In this document: one piece after another, positions 1 through 9,732 of the stretch
Position numbering within the stretch: position 1 is the stretch's first letter
Layout: each line of letters starts with the position of its first letter
Source of the DNA: Elmis aenea
Lineage: Eukaryota > Arthropoda > Insecta > Coleoptera > Elmidae
Reading direction: 5' to 3'
Length of the DNA stretch: 64,000 nt
Assembly: GCA_947652605.1 (NCBI GenBank)
Contig: OX393578.1
Coordinates: 55,931,415-55,995,414, forward strand
Translations under genes and position numbers: made by a program
The notes under the pieces: generated by a model
The model's database searches: none
What the model was told of the DNA's origin: nothing
The model's input: the letters and a program-made list of their open reading frames with translations, nothing else

Positions 1-691
1 CTAAAATTTGAACAAAATCGTAAAAGTCGTTTTCGAGAAAAATTTTCAAAATTTTTAATTTTTTGACTAACTTTGTAAATTAAATTTCAAAATAGTTGAG
101 ACAAACGGCATTGTACTAAGAAAAATAAACTCTATAACATACTAAAATTTGAACAAAATCGTAAAAGCCGTTTTCGAGAAAAATTTTCAAAATTTTTAAT
201 TTTTTGAATAACTTTGTAAATTAAATTTCAAAATAGTTGAGACAAACGGCATTATACTAAGAAAAATAAACTCTATAACATACTAAAATTTGAACAAAAT
301 CGTAAGAGCCGTTTTCGAGAAAAATTTTCAAAATTTTTAATTTTTTGAATAACTTTGTAAATTAAATTTCAAAATAGTTGAGACAAACGGCATTGTACTA
401 AGAAAAATAAACTCTATAACATACTAAAATTTGAACAAAATCGTAAAAGCCGTTTTCGAGAAAAATTTTCAAAATTTTTAATTTTTTGAATAACTTTGTA
501 AATTAAATTTCAAAATAGTTGAGACAAACGGCATTATACTAAGAAAAATAAACTCTATAACATACTAAAATTTGAACAAAATCGTAAGAGCCGTTTTCGA
601 GAAAAATTTTCAAAATTTTTAATTTTTTGAATAACTTTGTAAATTAAATTTCAAAATAGTTGAGACAAACGGCATTATACTAAGAAAAAAA
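1..691 (+). repeat. A tract, 5 monomers (left edge of window)
   Basis: Starts at 1, 142, 283, 424 and 565. The first monomer has GACTAAC and ATTGTAC; the others have GAATAAC. The last is cut after ACTAAGAAAAA at the B joint. From 283 onward this is copy 1 of the 1,894-bp duplication. Confidence 0.95.
283..423 (+). repeat. Reference A monomer, 141 bp
   Basis: Phase chosen at CTAAAATTTGAAC. In order it holds an AATCGTAAGAGCCG segment, TTTTCGAGAAAA, a run of A/T tracts (AAAATTTTTAATTTTTT), TTTGTAAATTAAATTTC, GTTGAGACAAACGGC, then ACTAAGAAAAATAAAC and CTCTATAACATA. G+C is about 31 of 141. Starts at 1, 142, 283, 424 and 565 fix the period at 141. Three variant sites recur: GAATAAC, GAAATAC or GACTAAC in the middle; GAGACAAACGGC or AAGACAAACTTC after it; and ATTATAC or ATTGTAC near the end. 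No reading frame stays open. Confidence 0.97.
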
Positions 692-818
692 GGCTTTATA
701 CTCTTTGCACTTTTTTCGACAGAAAAATCGATTTTCTTAAAACTATAGCAAATGGCTTCAAACTTCTTATACACGTTAGTTATGAGCAAATAAAGGATTA
801 TTAGCCCCTAAATACGAT
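692..818 (+). repeat. B block 1, one B
   Basis: A single B with the head of a first-type B (CGACAGAAAAATCG, ACTATAGC) and the tail of a last-type B (CGTTAGTTATGAGCAAATAAAGG). It is best read as a first/last hybrid left after loss of middle copies. It returns to A through GATTTTTAATTTTTTG. Confidence 0.94.
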
Positions 819-2585
819 TTTTAATTTTTTGAATAAGTTTGTAAATTAAATTTCAAAATAGTTGAGACAAACGGCATTATACTAAAAAAAATAAACTCTA
901 TAACATACTAAAATTTGAACAAAATCGTAAAAGCCGTTTTCGAGAAAAATTTTCAAAATTTTTAATTTTTTGAAATACTTTGTAAATTAAATTTCAAAAT
1001 AGTTAAGACAAACTTCATTAAACTAAGAAAAATAAACTCTATAACATACTAAAATTTGAACAAAATCGTAAGAGCCGTTTTCGAGAAAAATTTTCAAAAT
1101 TTTTAATTTTTTGAATAACTTTGTAAATTAAATTTCAAAATAGTTGAGACAAACAGCAATATTCTAAGAAAAATAAACTCTATAACATACTAAAATTTGA
1201 ACAAAATCGTAAGAGCCGTTTTCGAGAAAAAATTTCAAAATTTTTAATTTTTTGAAATACTTTGTAAATTAAATTTCAAAATAGTTAAGACAAACTTCAT
1301 TATACTAAGAAAAATAAACTCTATAACATAATAAAATTTGAACAAAACTGTAAGAGTCGATTTCGAAAAAAATTTTCAAAATTTTTAATTTTTTGAATAA
1401 CTTTGTAAATTAAATTTCAAAATAGTTGAGACAAACGGCATTATACTAAGAAAAATAAACTCTATAACATACTAAAATTTGAACAAAATCGTAAGAGCCG
1501 TTTTCGAGAAAATTTTTCAAAATTTTTAATTTTTTCAAATACTTTGTAAATTAAATTTCAAAATAGTTGAGACAAACTTCATTATACTAAGAAAAATAAA
1601 CTCTATAACATACTAAAATTTGAACCAAATCGTAAGAGCCGTTTTCGAGAAAAATTTTCAAAATTTTTAATTTTTAGAATAACTTTGTAAATTAAATTTC
1701 AAAATAGTTGAGACGAACGGCATTATACTAAGAAAAATAAACTCTATAACATACTAAAATTTGAACAAAATCGTAAGAGCCGTTTTCGAGAAAAATTTTC
1801 AAAATTTTTAATTTTTTGAAATACTTTGTAAATTAAATTTCAAAATAGTTAAGACAAACTTCATTATACTAAGAAAAATAAACTCTATAACATACTAAAA
1901 TTTGAACAAAATCGTAAGAGTCGTTTTCGAGAAAAATTTTCAAAATTTTTAATTTTTTGAATAACTTTGTAAATTAAATTTCAAAATAGTTGAGACAAAC
2001 GGCATTATACTAAGAAAAATAAACTCTATAACATACTAAAATTTGAACAAAATCGTAAGAGCCGTTTTCGAGAAAAATTTTCAAAATTTTTAATTTTTTG
2101 AAATACTTTGTAAATTAAATTTCAAAATAGTTGAGACAAACGGCATTATACTAAGAAAAATAAACTCTATAACATACTAAAATTTGAACAAAATCGTAAG
2201 AGCCGTTTTCGAGAAAAATTTTCAAAATTTTTAATTTTTTGAATAACTTTGTAAATTAAATTTCAAAATAGTTGAGACAAACGGCATTGTACTAAGAAAA
2301 ATAAACTCTATAACATACTAAAATTTGAACAAAATCGTAAAAGCCGTTTTCGAGAAAAATTTTCAAAATTTTTAATTTTTTGAATAACTTTGTAAATTAA
2401 ATTTCAAAATAGTTGAGACAAACGGCATTATACTAAGAAAAATAAACTCTATAACATACTAAAATTTGAACAAAATCGTAAGAGCCGTTTTCGAGAAAAA
2501 TTTTCAAAATTTTTAATTTTTTGAATAACTTTGTAAATTAAATTTCAAAATAGTTGAGACAAACGGCATTATACTAAGAAAAAAA
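819..2585 (+). repeat. A tract, 12 monomers
   Basis: Starts run from 908 to 2459. It opens with the rare GAATAAGTTTG. GAATAAC/CGGC and GAAATAC/CTTC types alternate through most of it. Markers include CAGCAATATTC near 1155 and an AATAAAATTTG monomer near 1330 with AAACTG for AAATCG. Confidence 0.95.
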
Positions 2586-3990
2586 GGCTTTATACTCTTT
2601 GCACTTTTTTCGACAGAAAAATCGATTTTCTTAAAACTATAGCAAATGGCTTCAAACTTCTTATACACGTTAGTTATGAGCAAATAAAGGATTATTAGCC
2701 CCTAAATACGATTTTTAATTTTTTGAATAAGTTTGTAAATTAAATTTCAAAATAGTTGAGACAAACGGCATTATACTAAAAAAAATAAACTCTATAACAT
2801 ACTAAAATTTGAACAAAATCGTAAAAGCCGTTTTCGAGAAAAATTTTCAAAATTTTTAATTTTTTGAAATACTTTGTAAATTAAATTTCAAAATAGTTAA
2901 GACAAACTTCATTAAACTAAGAAAAATAAACTCTATAACATACTAAAATTTGAACAAAATCGTAAGAGCCGTTTTCGAGAAAAATTTTCAAAATTTTTAA
3001 TTTTTTGAATAACTTTGTAAATTAAATTTCAAAATAGTTGAGACAAACAGCAATATTCTAAGAAAAATAAACTCTATAACATACTAAAATTTGAACAAAA
3101 TCGTAAGAGCCGTTTTCGAGAAAAAATTTCAAAATTTTTAATTTTTTGAAATACTTTGTAAATTAAATTTCAAAATAGTTAAGACAAACTTCATTATACT
3201 AAGAAAAATAAACTCTATAACATAATAAAATTTGAACAAAACTGTAAGAGTCGATTTCGAAAAAAATTTTCAAAATTTTTAATTTTTTGAATAACTTTGT
3301 AAATTAAATTTCAAAATAGTTGAGACAAACGGCATTATACTAAGAAAAATAAACTCTATAACATACTAAAATTTGAACAAAATCGTAAGAGCCGTTTTCG
3401 AGAAAATTTTTCAAAATTTTTAATTTTTTCAAATACTTTGTAAATTAAATTTCAAAATAGTTGAGACAAACTTCATTATACTAAGAAAAATAAACTCTAT
3501 AACATACTAAAATTTGAACCAAATCGTAAGAGCCGTTTTCGAGAAAAATTTTCAAAATTTTTAATTTTTAGAATAACTTTGTAAATTAAATTTCAAAATA
3601 GTTGAGACGAACGGCATTATACTAAGAAAAATAAACTCTATAACATACTAAAATTTGAACAAAATCGTAAGAGCCGTTTTCGAGAAAAATTTTCAAAATT
3701 TTTAATTTTTTGAAATACTTTGTAAATTAAATTTCAAAATAGTTAAGACAAACTTCATTATACTAAGAAAAATAAACTCTATAACATACTAAAATTTGAA
3801 CAAAATCGTAAGAGTCGTTTTCGAGAAAAATTTTCAAAATTTTTAATTTTTTGAATAACTTTGTAAATTAAATTTCAAAATAGTTGAGACAAACGGCATT
3901 ATACTAAGAAAAATAAACTCTATAACATACTAAAATTTGAACAAAATCGTAAGAGCCGTTTTCGAGAAAAATTTTCAAAATTTTTAATTT
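2177..3990 (+). repeat. 1,894-bp higher-order unit, copy 2 (3' end diverged)
   Basis: It matches copy 1 variant for variant until about 3990. There the monomer switches to GACTAAC where copy 1 has GAAATAC (about 2100), marking the end of the duplicated stretch. Confidence 0.92.
2586..2712 (+). repeat. B block 2, one B
   Basis: It is the 1,894-bp copy of block 1, with the same first/last hybrid structure. I see no difference from block 1. Confidence 0.94.
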
Positions 3991-4196
3991 TTTGACTAAC
4001 TTTGTAAATTAAATTTCAAAATAGTTGAGACAACGGCATTGTACTAAGAAAAATAAACTCTATAACATACTAAAATTTAAACAAAATCGTAAGAGCCGTT
4101 TTCGAGAAAAATTTTCAAAATTTTTAATTTTTTGATTAACTTTGTAAATTAAATTTCAAAATAGTTGAGACAAACGGCATTATACTAAGAAAAAAA
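2713..4196 (+). repeat. A tract, 10 monomers
   Basis: It duplicates the 819-2176 pattern up to about 3990, then adds a GACTAAC/ATTGTAC monomer. That monomer has a 1-bp deletion (GAGACAACGGC, near 4030), which explains why the tract is 1 bp short of the k x 141 + 75 rule. Confidence 0.94.
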
Positions 4197-4328
4197 GGCT
4201 TTATACTCTTTGCACTTTTTTCGACAGAAAAATCGATTTTCTTAAAACTATAGCAAATGGCTTCAAACTTCTTATACACATTAGTTATGAGCGAATTAAG
4301 GATTATTAGCCCCTAAATACGATTTTTA

Positions 4329-4344
4329 ATTTTTCGCGAAAAAT
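4329..4344. other. 16-bp perfect palindrome of the B-B joint (example)
   Basis: ATTTTTCGCGAAAAAT is its own reverse complement. It occurs at about 70 B-B joints. At roughly a dozen, mostly beyond 45 kb, it reads TTTTTCGTGAAAAA, which breaks the centre. It is lost where B passes into A, because A has TTTTTTGAATAAC at the equivalent place. Confidence 0.9.
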
Positions 4345-4348
4345 GGGA
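4332..4348 (+). promoter_or_regulatory. CENP-B box-like 17-mer (example; about 70 copies)
   Basis: TTTCGCGAAAAATGGGA aligned to the box NTTCGNNNNANNCGGGN matches TTCG, the central A and GGG, i.e. 8 of 9 core bases. The only miss is T for C at the first base of CGGG. It recurs once per B-B joint through the window, and the TTCGTG variants keep the same eight matches. Nothing comparable is in A, where GGG is absent. Binding by a CENP-B-like protein is inference. One core mismatch can abolish binding of the mammalian protein. Confidence 0.45.
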
Positions 4349-4487
4349 AAAGTACAAAGGCTATATATAGTCTTTGCACTTTTTTCGACAAAAAAATCGA
4401 TTTTCTTAAAACTACAGCAAATGGCTTCAAACTTCTTATACACGTTAGTTACGAGCAAGTTAAGGATTATTAGCCCCTAAATACGAT

Positions 4488-5267
4488 CTTTAATTTTTTG
4501 AATAACTTTGTAAATTAAATTTCAAAATAGTTGAGACAAACGGCATTATACTAAGAAAAATAAACTCTTTAACATACTAAAATTTGAACAAAATCGTAAA
4601 AGCCGTTTTCGAGAAAAATTTTCAAAATTTTTAATTTTTTGAAATACTTTGTAAATTAAATTTCAAAATAGTTAAGACAAACTTCATTATACTAAGAAAA
4701 ATAAACTCTATAACATACTAAAATTTGAACCAAATCGTAAAAGCCGTTTTCGAGAAAAATTTTCAAAATTTTTAATTTTTTGAATAACTTTGTAAATTAA
4801 ATTTCAAAATAGTTGAGACAAACAGCATTATACTAAGAAAAATAAACTCTATAACATACTAAAATTTGAACAAAATCGTAAGAGCCGTTTTCGAGAAAAA
4901 TTTTCAAAATTTTTAATTTTTTGAAATACTTTGTAAATTAAATTTCAAAATAGTTAAGACAAACTTCATTATACTAAGAAAAATAAACTCTATAACATAC
5001 TAAAATTTGAACAAAATCGTAAGAGTCGTTTTCAAAAAAAATTTTCAAAATTTTTAATTTTTTGAATAACTTTGTAAATTAAATTTCAAAATAGTTGAGA
5101 CAAACGGCATTGTACTAAGAAAAATAAACTCTATAACATACTAAAATTTAAACAAAATCGTAAAAGCCGTTTTCGAGAAAAATTTTCAAAATTTTTAATT
5201 TTTTGAATAACTTTGTAAATTAAATTTCAAAATAGTTGAAACAAACGGCATTATACTAAGAAAAAAA
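4488..5267 (+). repeat. A tract, 5 monomers
   Basis: Alternating GAATAAC and GAAATAC types. One copy near 5030 reads TTTTCAAAAAAAATTTTC in place of TTTTCGAGAAAA, so the TTCnnGAA motif is lost there. The last monomer has GTTGAAACAAACGG. Confidence 0.95.
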
Positions 5268-5716
5268 GGCTTTATACTCTTTGCACTTTTTTCGACAGAA
5301 AAATCGATTTTCTTAAAACTATAGCAAATGGCTTCAAACTTCTTATACACATTAGTTATGAGCGAATTAAGGATTATTAGCCCCTAAATACGATTTTTAA
5401 TTTTTCGCGAAAAATGGGAAAAGTACAAAGGCTATAGTCTTTGCACTTTTTTCGACAAAAAAATCGATTTTCTTAAAGCTACAGCAAATGGCTTCAAACT
5501 TCTTATACACGTTAGTTACGAGCAAGTTAAGGATTATTAGCCCCTAAATACGATTTTTAATTTTTCGCGAAAAATGGGAAAAGTACAAAGGCTATATAGT
5601 CTTTGCACTTTTTTCGAAAAAAAAATCGATTTTCTTAAAACTACAGCAAATGGCTTCAAACTTCTTATACACGTTAGTTATGAGCAAATAAAGGATTATT
5701 AGCCCTTAAATACGAT
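5268..5716 (+). repeat. B block 4, three B
   Basis: First, middle and last types in order, with spacers CTATAG and CTATATAG. The last B reads AGCCCTTAAA, and its exit to A is GATCTTTAGTTTTTTG, a one-base change in the shared joint segment. Confidence 0.94.
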
Positions 5717-6637
5717 CTTTAGTTTTTTGAATAACTTTGTAAATTAAATTTCAAAATAGTTGAGACAAACGGCATTATACTAAGAAAAATAAACTCTATA
5801 ACATACTAAAATTTGAACAAAATCGTAAGAGCCGTTTTCGAGAAAAATTTTCAAAATTTTTAATTTTTTGAAATACTTTGTAAATTAAATTTCAAAATAG
5901 TTGAGACAAACTTCATTATACTAAGAAAAATAAACTCTATAACATACTAAAATTTGAACAAAATCGTAAGAGCCGTTTTCGAGAAAAATTTTCAAAATTT
6001 TCAATTTTTTGAAATACTTTGTAAATTAAATTTCAAAATAGTTAAGACAAACTTCATTATACTAAGAAAAATAAACTCTATAACATACTAAAATTTGAAC
6101 AAAATCGTAAGAGCCGTTTTCGAGAAAAATTTTCAAAATTTTTAATTTTTTGAATAACTTTGTAAATTAAATTTCAAAATAGTTGAGACAAACGGCATTA
6201 TACTAAGAAAAATAAACTCTATAACATACTAAAATTTGAACAAAATCGTAAGAGTCGTTTTCGAGAAAAATTTTCAAAATTTTTAATTTTTTGAATAACT
6301 TTGTAAATTAAATTTCAAAATAGTTGAGACAAACGGCATTATACTAAGAAAAATAAACTCTATAACATACTAAAATTTGAACAAAATCGTAAGAGCCGTT
6401 TTCAAGAAAAATTTTCAAAATTTTTAATTTTTTGACTAACTTTGTAAATTAAATTTCAAAATAGTTGAGACAAACGGCATTGTACTAAGAAAAATAAACT
6501 CTATAACATACTAAAATTTAAACAAAATCGTAAGAGCCGTTTTCGAGAAAAATTTTCAAAATTTTTAATTTTTTGATTAACTTTGTAAATTAAATTTCAA
6601 AATAGTTGAGACAAACGGCATTATACTAAGAAAAAAA
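5717..6637 (+). repeat. A tract, 6 monomers (921 bp)
   Basis: The standard six-monomer size. GAAATAC/CTTC types come first, one of them with TTTTCAATTTTTTG near 6000; GACTAAC/ATTGTAC and GATTAAC types come last, as in several later tracts. Confidence 0.95.
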
Positions 6638-7015
6638 GGCTTTATACTCTTTGCACTTTTTTCGACAGAAAAATCGATTTTCTTAAAACTATAGCAAATG
6701 GCTTCAAACTTCTTATACACATTAGTTATGAGCGAATTAAGGATTATTAGCCCCTAAATACGATTTTTAATTTTTCGCGAAAAATGGGAAAAGTACAAAG
6801 GCTATAGTCTTTGCACTTTTTTCGACAAAAAAATCGATTTTCTTAAAACTACAGCAAATGGCTTCAAACTTCTTATACACGTTAGTTACGAGCAAGTTAA
6901 GGATTATTAGCCCCTAAATACGATTTTTAATTTTTCGCGAAAAATGGGAAAAGTACAAAGGCTTTATACACGTTAGTTATGAGCAAATAAAGGATTATTA
7001 GCCCCTAAATACGAT
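6638..7015 (+). repeat. B block 5, two B plus a truncated third
   Basis: First and middle B are intact. After GGGAAAAGTACAAAGG the third jumps straight to CTTTATACACGTTAG, losing the segment from TCTTTGCAC through the ClaI site to CAAACTTC. TTATAC is present on both sides of the likely break. The tail is last-type, so the exit to A is normal. Confidence 0.92.
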
Positions 7016-8075
7016 CTTTAATTTTTTGAATAACTTTGTAAATTAAATTTCAAAATAGTTGAGACAAACGGCATTATACTAAGAAAAATAAACTCTATAA
7101 CATACTAAAATTTGAACAAAATCGTAAGAGCCGTTTTCGAGAAAAATTTTCAAAATTTTTAATTTTTTGAAATACTTTGTAAATTAAATTTCAAAATAGT
7201 TAAGACAAACTTCATTATACTAAGAAAAATAAACTCTATAACATACTAAAATTTGAACCAAATCGTAAGAGCCGTTTTCGAGAAAAATTTTCAAAATTTT
7301 TAATTTTTTGAAATACTTTGTAAATTAAATTTTTTAAAAATAGTTGAGACAAACTTCATTATACTAAGAAAAATAAACTCTATAACATACTAAAATTTGA
7401 ACAAAATCGTAAGAGTCGTTTTCGAGAAAAATTTTCAAAATTTTTTATTTTTTGAATAACTTTGTAAATTAAATTTCAAAATAGTTGAGACAAACGGCAT
7501 TATACTAAGAAAAATAAACTCTATAACATACTAAAATTTGAACAAAATCGTAACAGCCGTTTTCGAGAAAAATTTCCAAAATTTTTAATTTTTTGACTAA
7601 CTTTGTAAATTAAATTTCAAAATAGTTAAGACAAACGGCATTGTATTAAAAAAAATAAACTCTATAACATACTAAAATTTGAACAAAATCGTAAGAGCCG
7701 TTTTCGAGAAAAATTTTCAAAATTTTTAATTTTTTGAATAACTTTGTAAATTAAATTTCAAAATAGTTGAGACAAACGGCATTATACTAAGAAAACTCTA
7801 TAACATACTACAATTTGAACCAAATCGTAAGAGTTGTTTTCGAGAAAAATTTTCAAAATTTTTAATTTTTTGACTAACTTTGTAAATTAAATTTCAAAAT
7901 AGTTGAGACAAACGGCATTGTACTAAGAAAAATAAACTCTATAACATACTAAAATTTAAACAACATCGTAAGAGCCGTTTTCGAGAAAAATTTTCAAAAT
8001 TTTTAATTTTTTGAATAACTTTGTAAATTAAATTTCAAAATAGTTGAGACAAACAGCATTATACTAAGAAAAAAA
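7016..8075 (+). repeat. A tract, 7 monomers with two indels
   Basis: One monomer near 7330 has a 3-bp gain (AAATTTTTTAAAAATAG). Another near 7790 lacks 5 bp (AAGAAAACTCTATAAC, a 136-bp monomer) and continues CTACAATTTGAACC and GAGTTG. Both indels mark the copies of this tract at 31.6 and 39.7 kb. Confidence 0.95.
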
Positions 8076-8524
8076 GGCTTTATACTCTTTGCACTTTTTT
8101 CGACAGAAAAATCGATTTTCTTAAAACTATAGCAAATGGCTTCAAACTTCTTATACACATTAGTTATGAGCGAATTAAGGATTATTAGCCCCTAAATACG
8201 ATTTTTAATTTTTCGCGAAAAATGGGAAAAGTACAAAGGCTATAGTCTTTGCACTTTTTTCGACAAAAAAATCGATTTTCTTAAAACTACAGCAAATGGC
8301 TTCAAACTTCTTATACACGTTAGTTACGAGCAAGTTAAGGATTATTAGCCCCTAAATACGATTTTTAATTTTTCGCGAAAAATGGGAAAAGTACAAAGAC
8401 TATATAGTCTTTGCACTTTTTTCGAAAAAAAAATCGATTTTCTTAAAACTACAGCAAATGGCTTCAAACTTCTTATACACGTTAGTTATGAGCAAATAAA
8501 GGATTATTAGCCCCTAAATACGAT
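8076..8524 (+). repeat. B block 6, three B
   Basis: First, middle and last types. The second joint carries CAAAGACTATATAGTCTTTG, a perfect palindrome. It is repeated as block 22 (+24,601 bp) and block 28 (a further 8,112 bp). Confidence 0.94.
8394..8413. other. 20-bp perfect palindrome at a B-B joint
   Basis: CAAAGACTATATAGTCTTTG equals its reverse complement. Exact copies lie at 32995-33014, 38390-38409 and 41107-41126. Most other joints read CAAAGGCTATAGTCTTTG, with one mispaired position. Confidence 0.93.
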
Positions 8525-9445
8525 CTTTAATTTTTTGAATAACTTTGTAAATTAAATTTCAAAATAGTTGAGACAAACGGCATTATACTAAGAAAAATAA
8601 ACCCTATAACATACTAAAATTTGAACAAAATCGTAAGAGCCGTTTTCAAGAAAAATTTTCAAAATTTTTAATTTTTTGAAATACTTTGTAAATTAAATTT
8701 CAAAATAGTTAAGACAAACTTCATTATACTAAGAAAAATAAACTTTATAACATACTAAAATTTGAACCAAATCGTAAGAGCCGTTTTCGAGAAAAATTTT
8801 CAAAATTTTTAATTTTTTGAATAACTTTGTAAATTAAATTTCAAAATAGTTGAGACAAACGGCATTATACTAAGAAAAATAAACTCTATAACATACTAAA
8901 ATTTGACCAAAATCGTAAGAGCCGTTTTCGAGAAAAATTTTCAAAATTTTTAATTTTTTGAAATACTTTGTAAATTAAATTTCAAAATAGTTAAGACAAA
9001 CTTCATTATACTAAGAAAAATAAACTCTATAACATACTAAAATTTGAACAAAATCGTAAGAGTCGTTTTCGAGAAAAATTTTAAAAATTTTTAATTTTTT
9101 GAATAACTTTGTAAATTAAATTTCAAAATAGTTGAGACAAACGGCATTATACTAAGAAAAATAAACTCTTTACTATACTAAAATTTGAACAAAATCGTAA
9201 GAGCCGTTTTCGAGAAAAATTTCCAAAATTTTTAATTTTTTGACTAACTTTGTAAATTAAATTTCAAAATAGTTAAGACAAACGGCATTGTACTAAGAAA
9301 AATAAACTCTATAACATACTAAAATTTAAACAAAATCGTAAGAGCCGTTTTCGAGAAAAATTTTCAAAATTTTTAATTTTTTGAATAACTTTGTAAATTA
9401 AATTTCAAAATAGTTGAGACAAACGGCATTATACTAAGAAAAAAA
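8525..9445 (+). repeat. A tract, 6 monomers (921 bp)
   Basis: Markers are AAACCCTATAAC in the first monomer, TTTTAAAAATTTTTAA near 9080, and CTCTTTACTATACTAAAA near 9168. It ends with a GACTAAC/ATTGTAC and an AAATTTAAAC monomer. It matches 33126-34046 and 41238-42158. Confidence 0.95.
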
Positions 9446-9732
9446 GGCTTTATACTCTTTGCACTTTTTTCGACAGAAAAATCGATTTTCTTAAAACTAT
9501 AGCAAATGGCTTCAAACTTCTTATACACATTAGTTATGAGCGAATTAAGGATTATTAGCCCCTAAATACGATTTTTAATTTTTCGCGAAAAATGGGAAAA
9601 GTACAAAGGCTATAGTCTTTGCACTTTTTTCGAAAAAAAAATCGATTTTCTTAAAACTACAGCAAATGGCTTCAAACTTCTCATACACGTTAGTTATGAG
9701 CAAATAAAGGATTATTAGCCCCTAAATACGAT
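9446..9732 (+). repeat. B block 7, two B
   Basis: First type then last type. The last carries CTTCTCATACACG, a one-base variant shared with blocks 23, 27, 29 and 33, which therefore have a common origin. Confidence 0.94.

Larger units (their letters stand above)
283..2176 (+). repeat. 1,894-bp higher-order unit, copy 1
   Basis: Twelve A plus one hybrid B. GGCTTTATAC at 692 recurs at 2586, and AAACAGCAATATTC at 1151 recurs at 3045, both 1,894 bp apart. Rare variants (GAATAAGTTTG, ACTAAAAAAAATAAAC) are shared. Confidence 0.93.
4197..4487 (+). repeat. B block 3, two B
   Basis: First-type B (ACATTAGTTATGAGCGAATT tail), then a B with the middle-type tail TTACGAGCAAGTTAAGG that nevertheless joins A directly through GATCTTTAATTTTTTG. 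The joint spacer is CTATATATAG. Confidence 0.94.

Noticed and set aside
283..423. Yeast-type replication origin consensus in the A/T runs
   Set aside because: ATTTTTAATTTTT does not fit WTTTAYRTTTW at the central bases, and AT-rich sequence yields near matches by chance.
692..818. B as an inserted transposon or MITE
   Set aside because: No terminal inverted repeats, no target-site duplication at the joints, and the joints are identical at almost all blocks. Shared exchange points in repeats explain this better. A transposon origin for the first B cannot be excluded.
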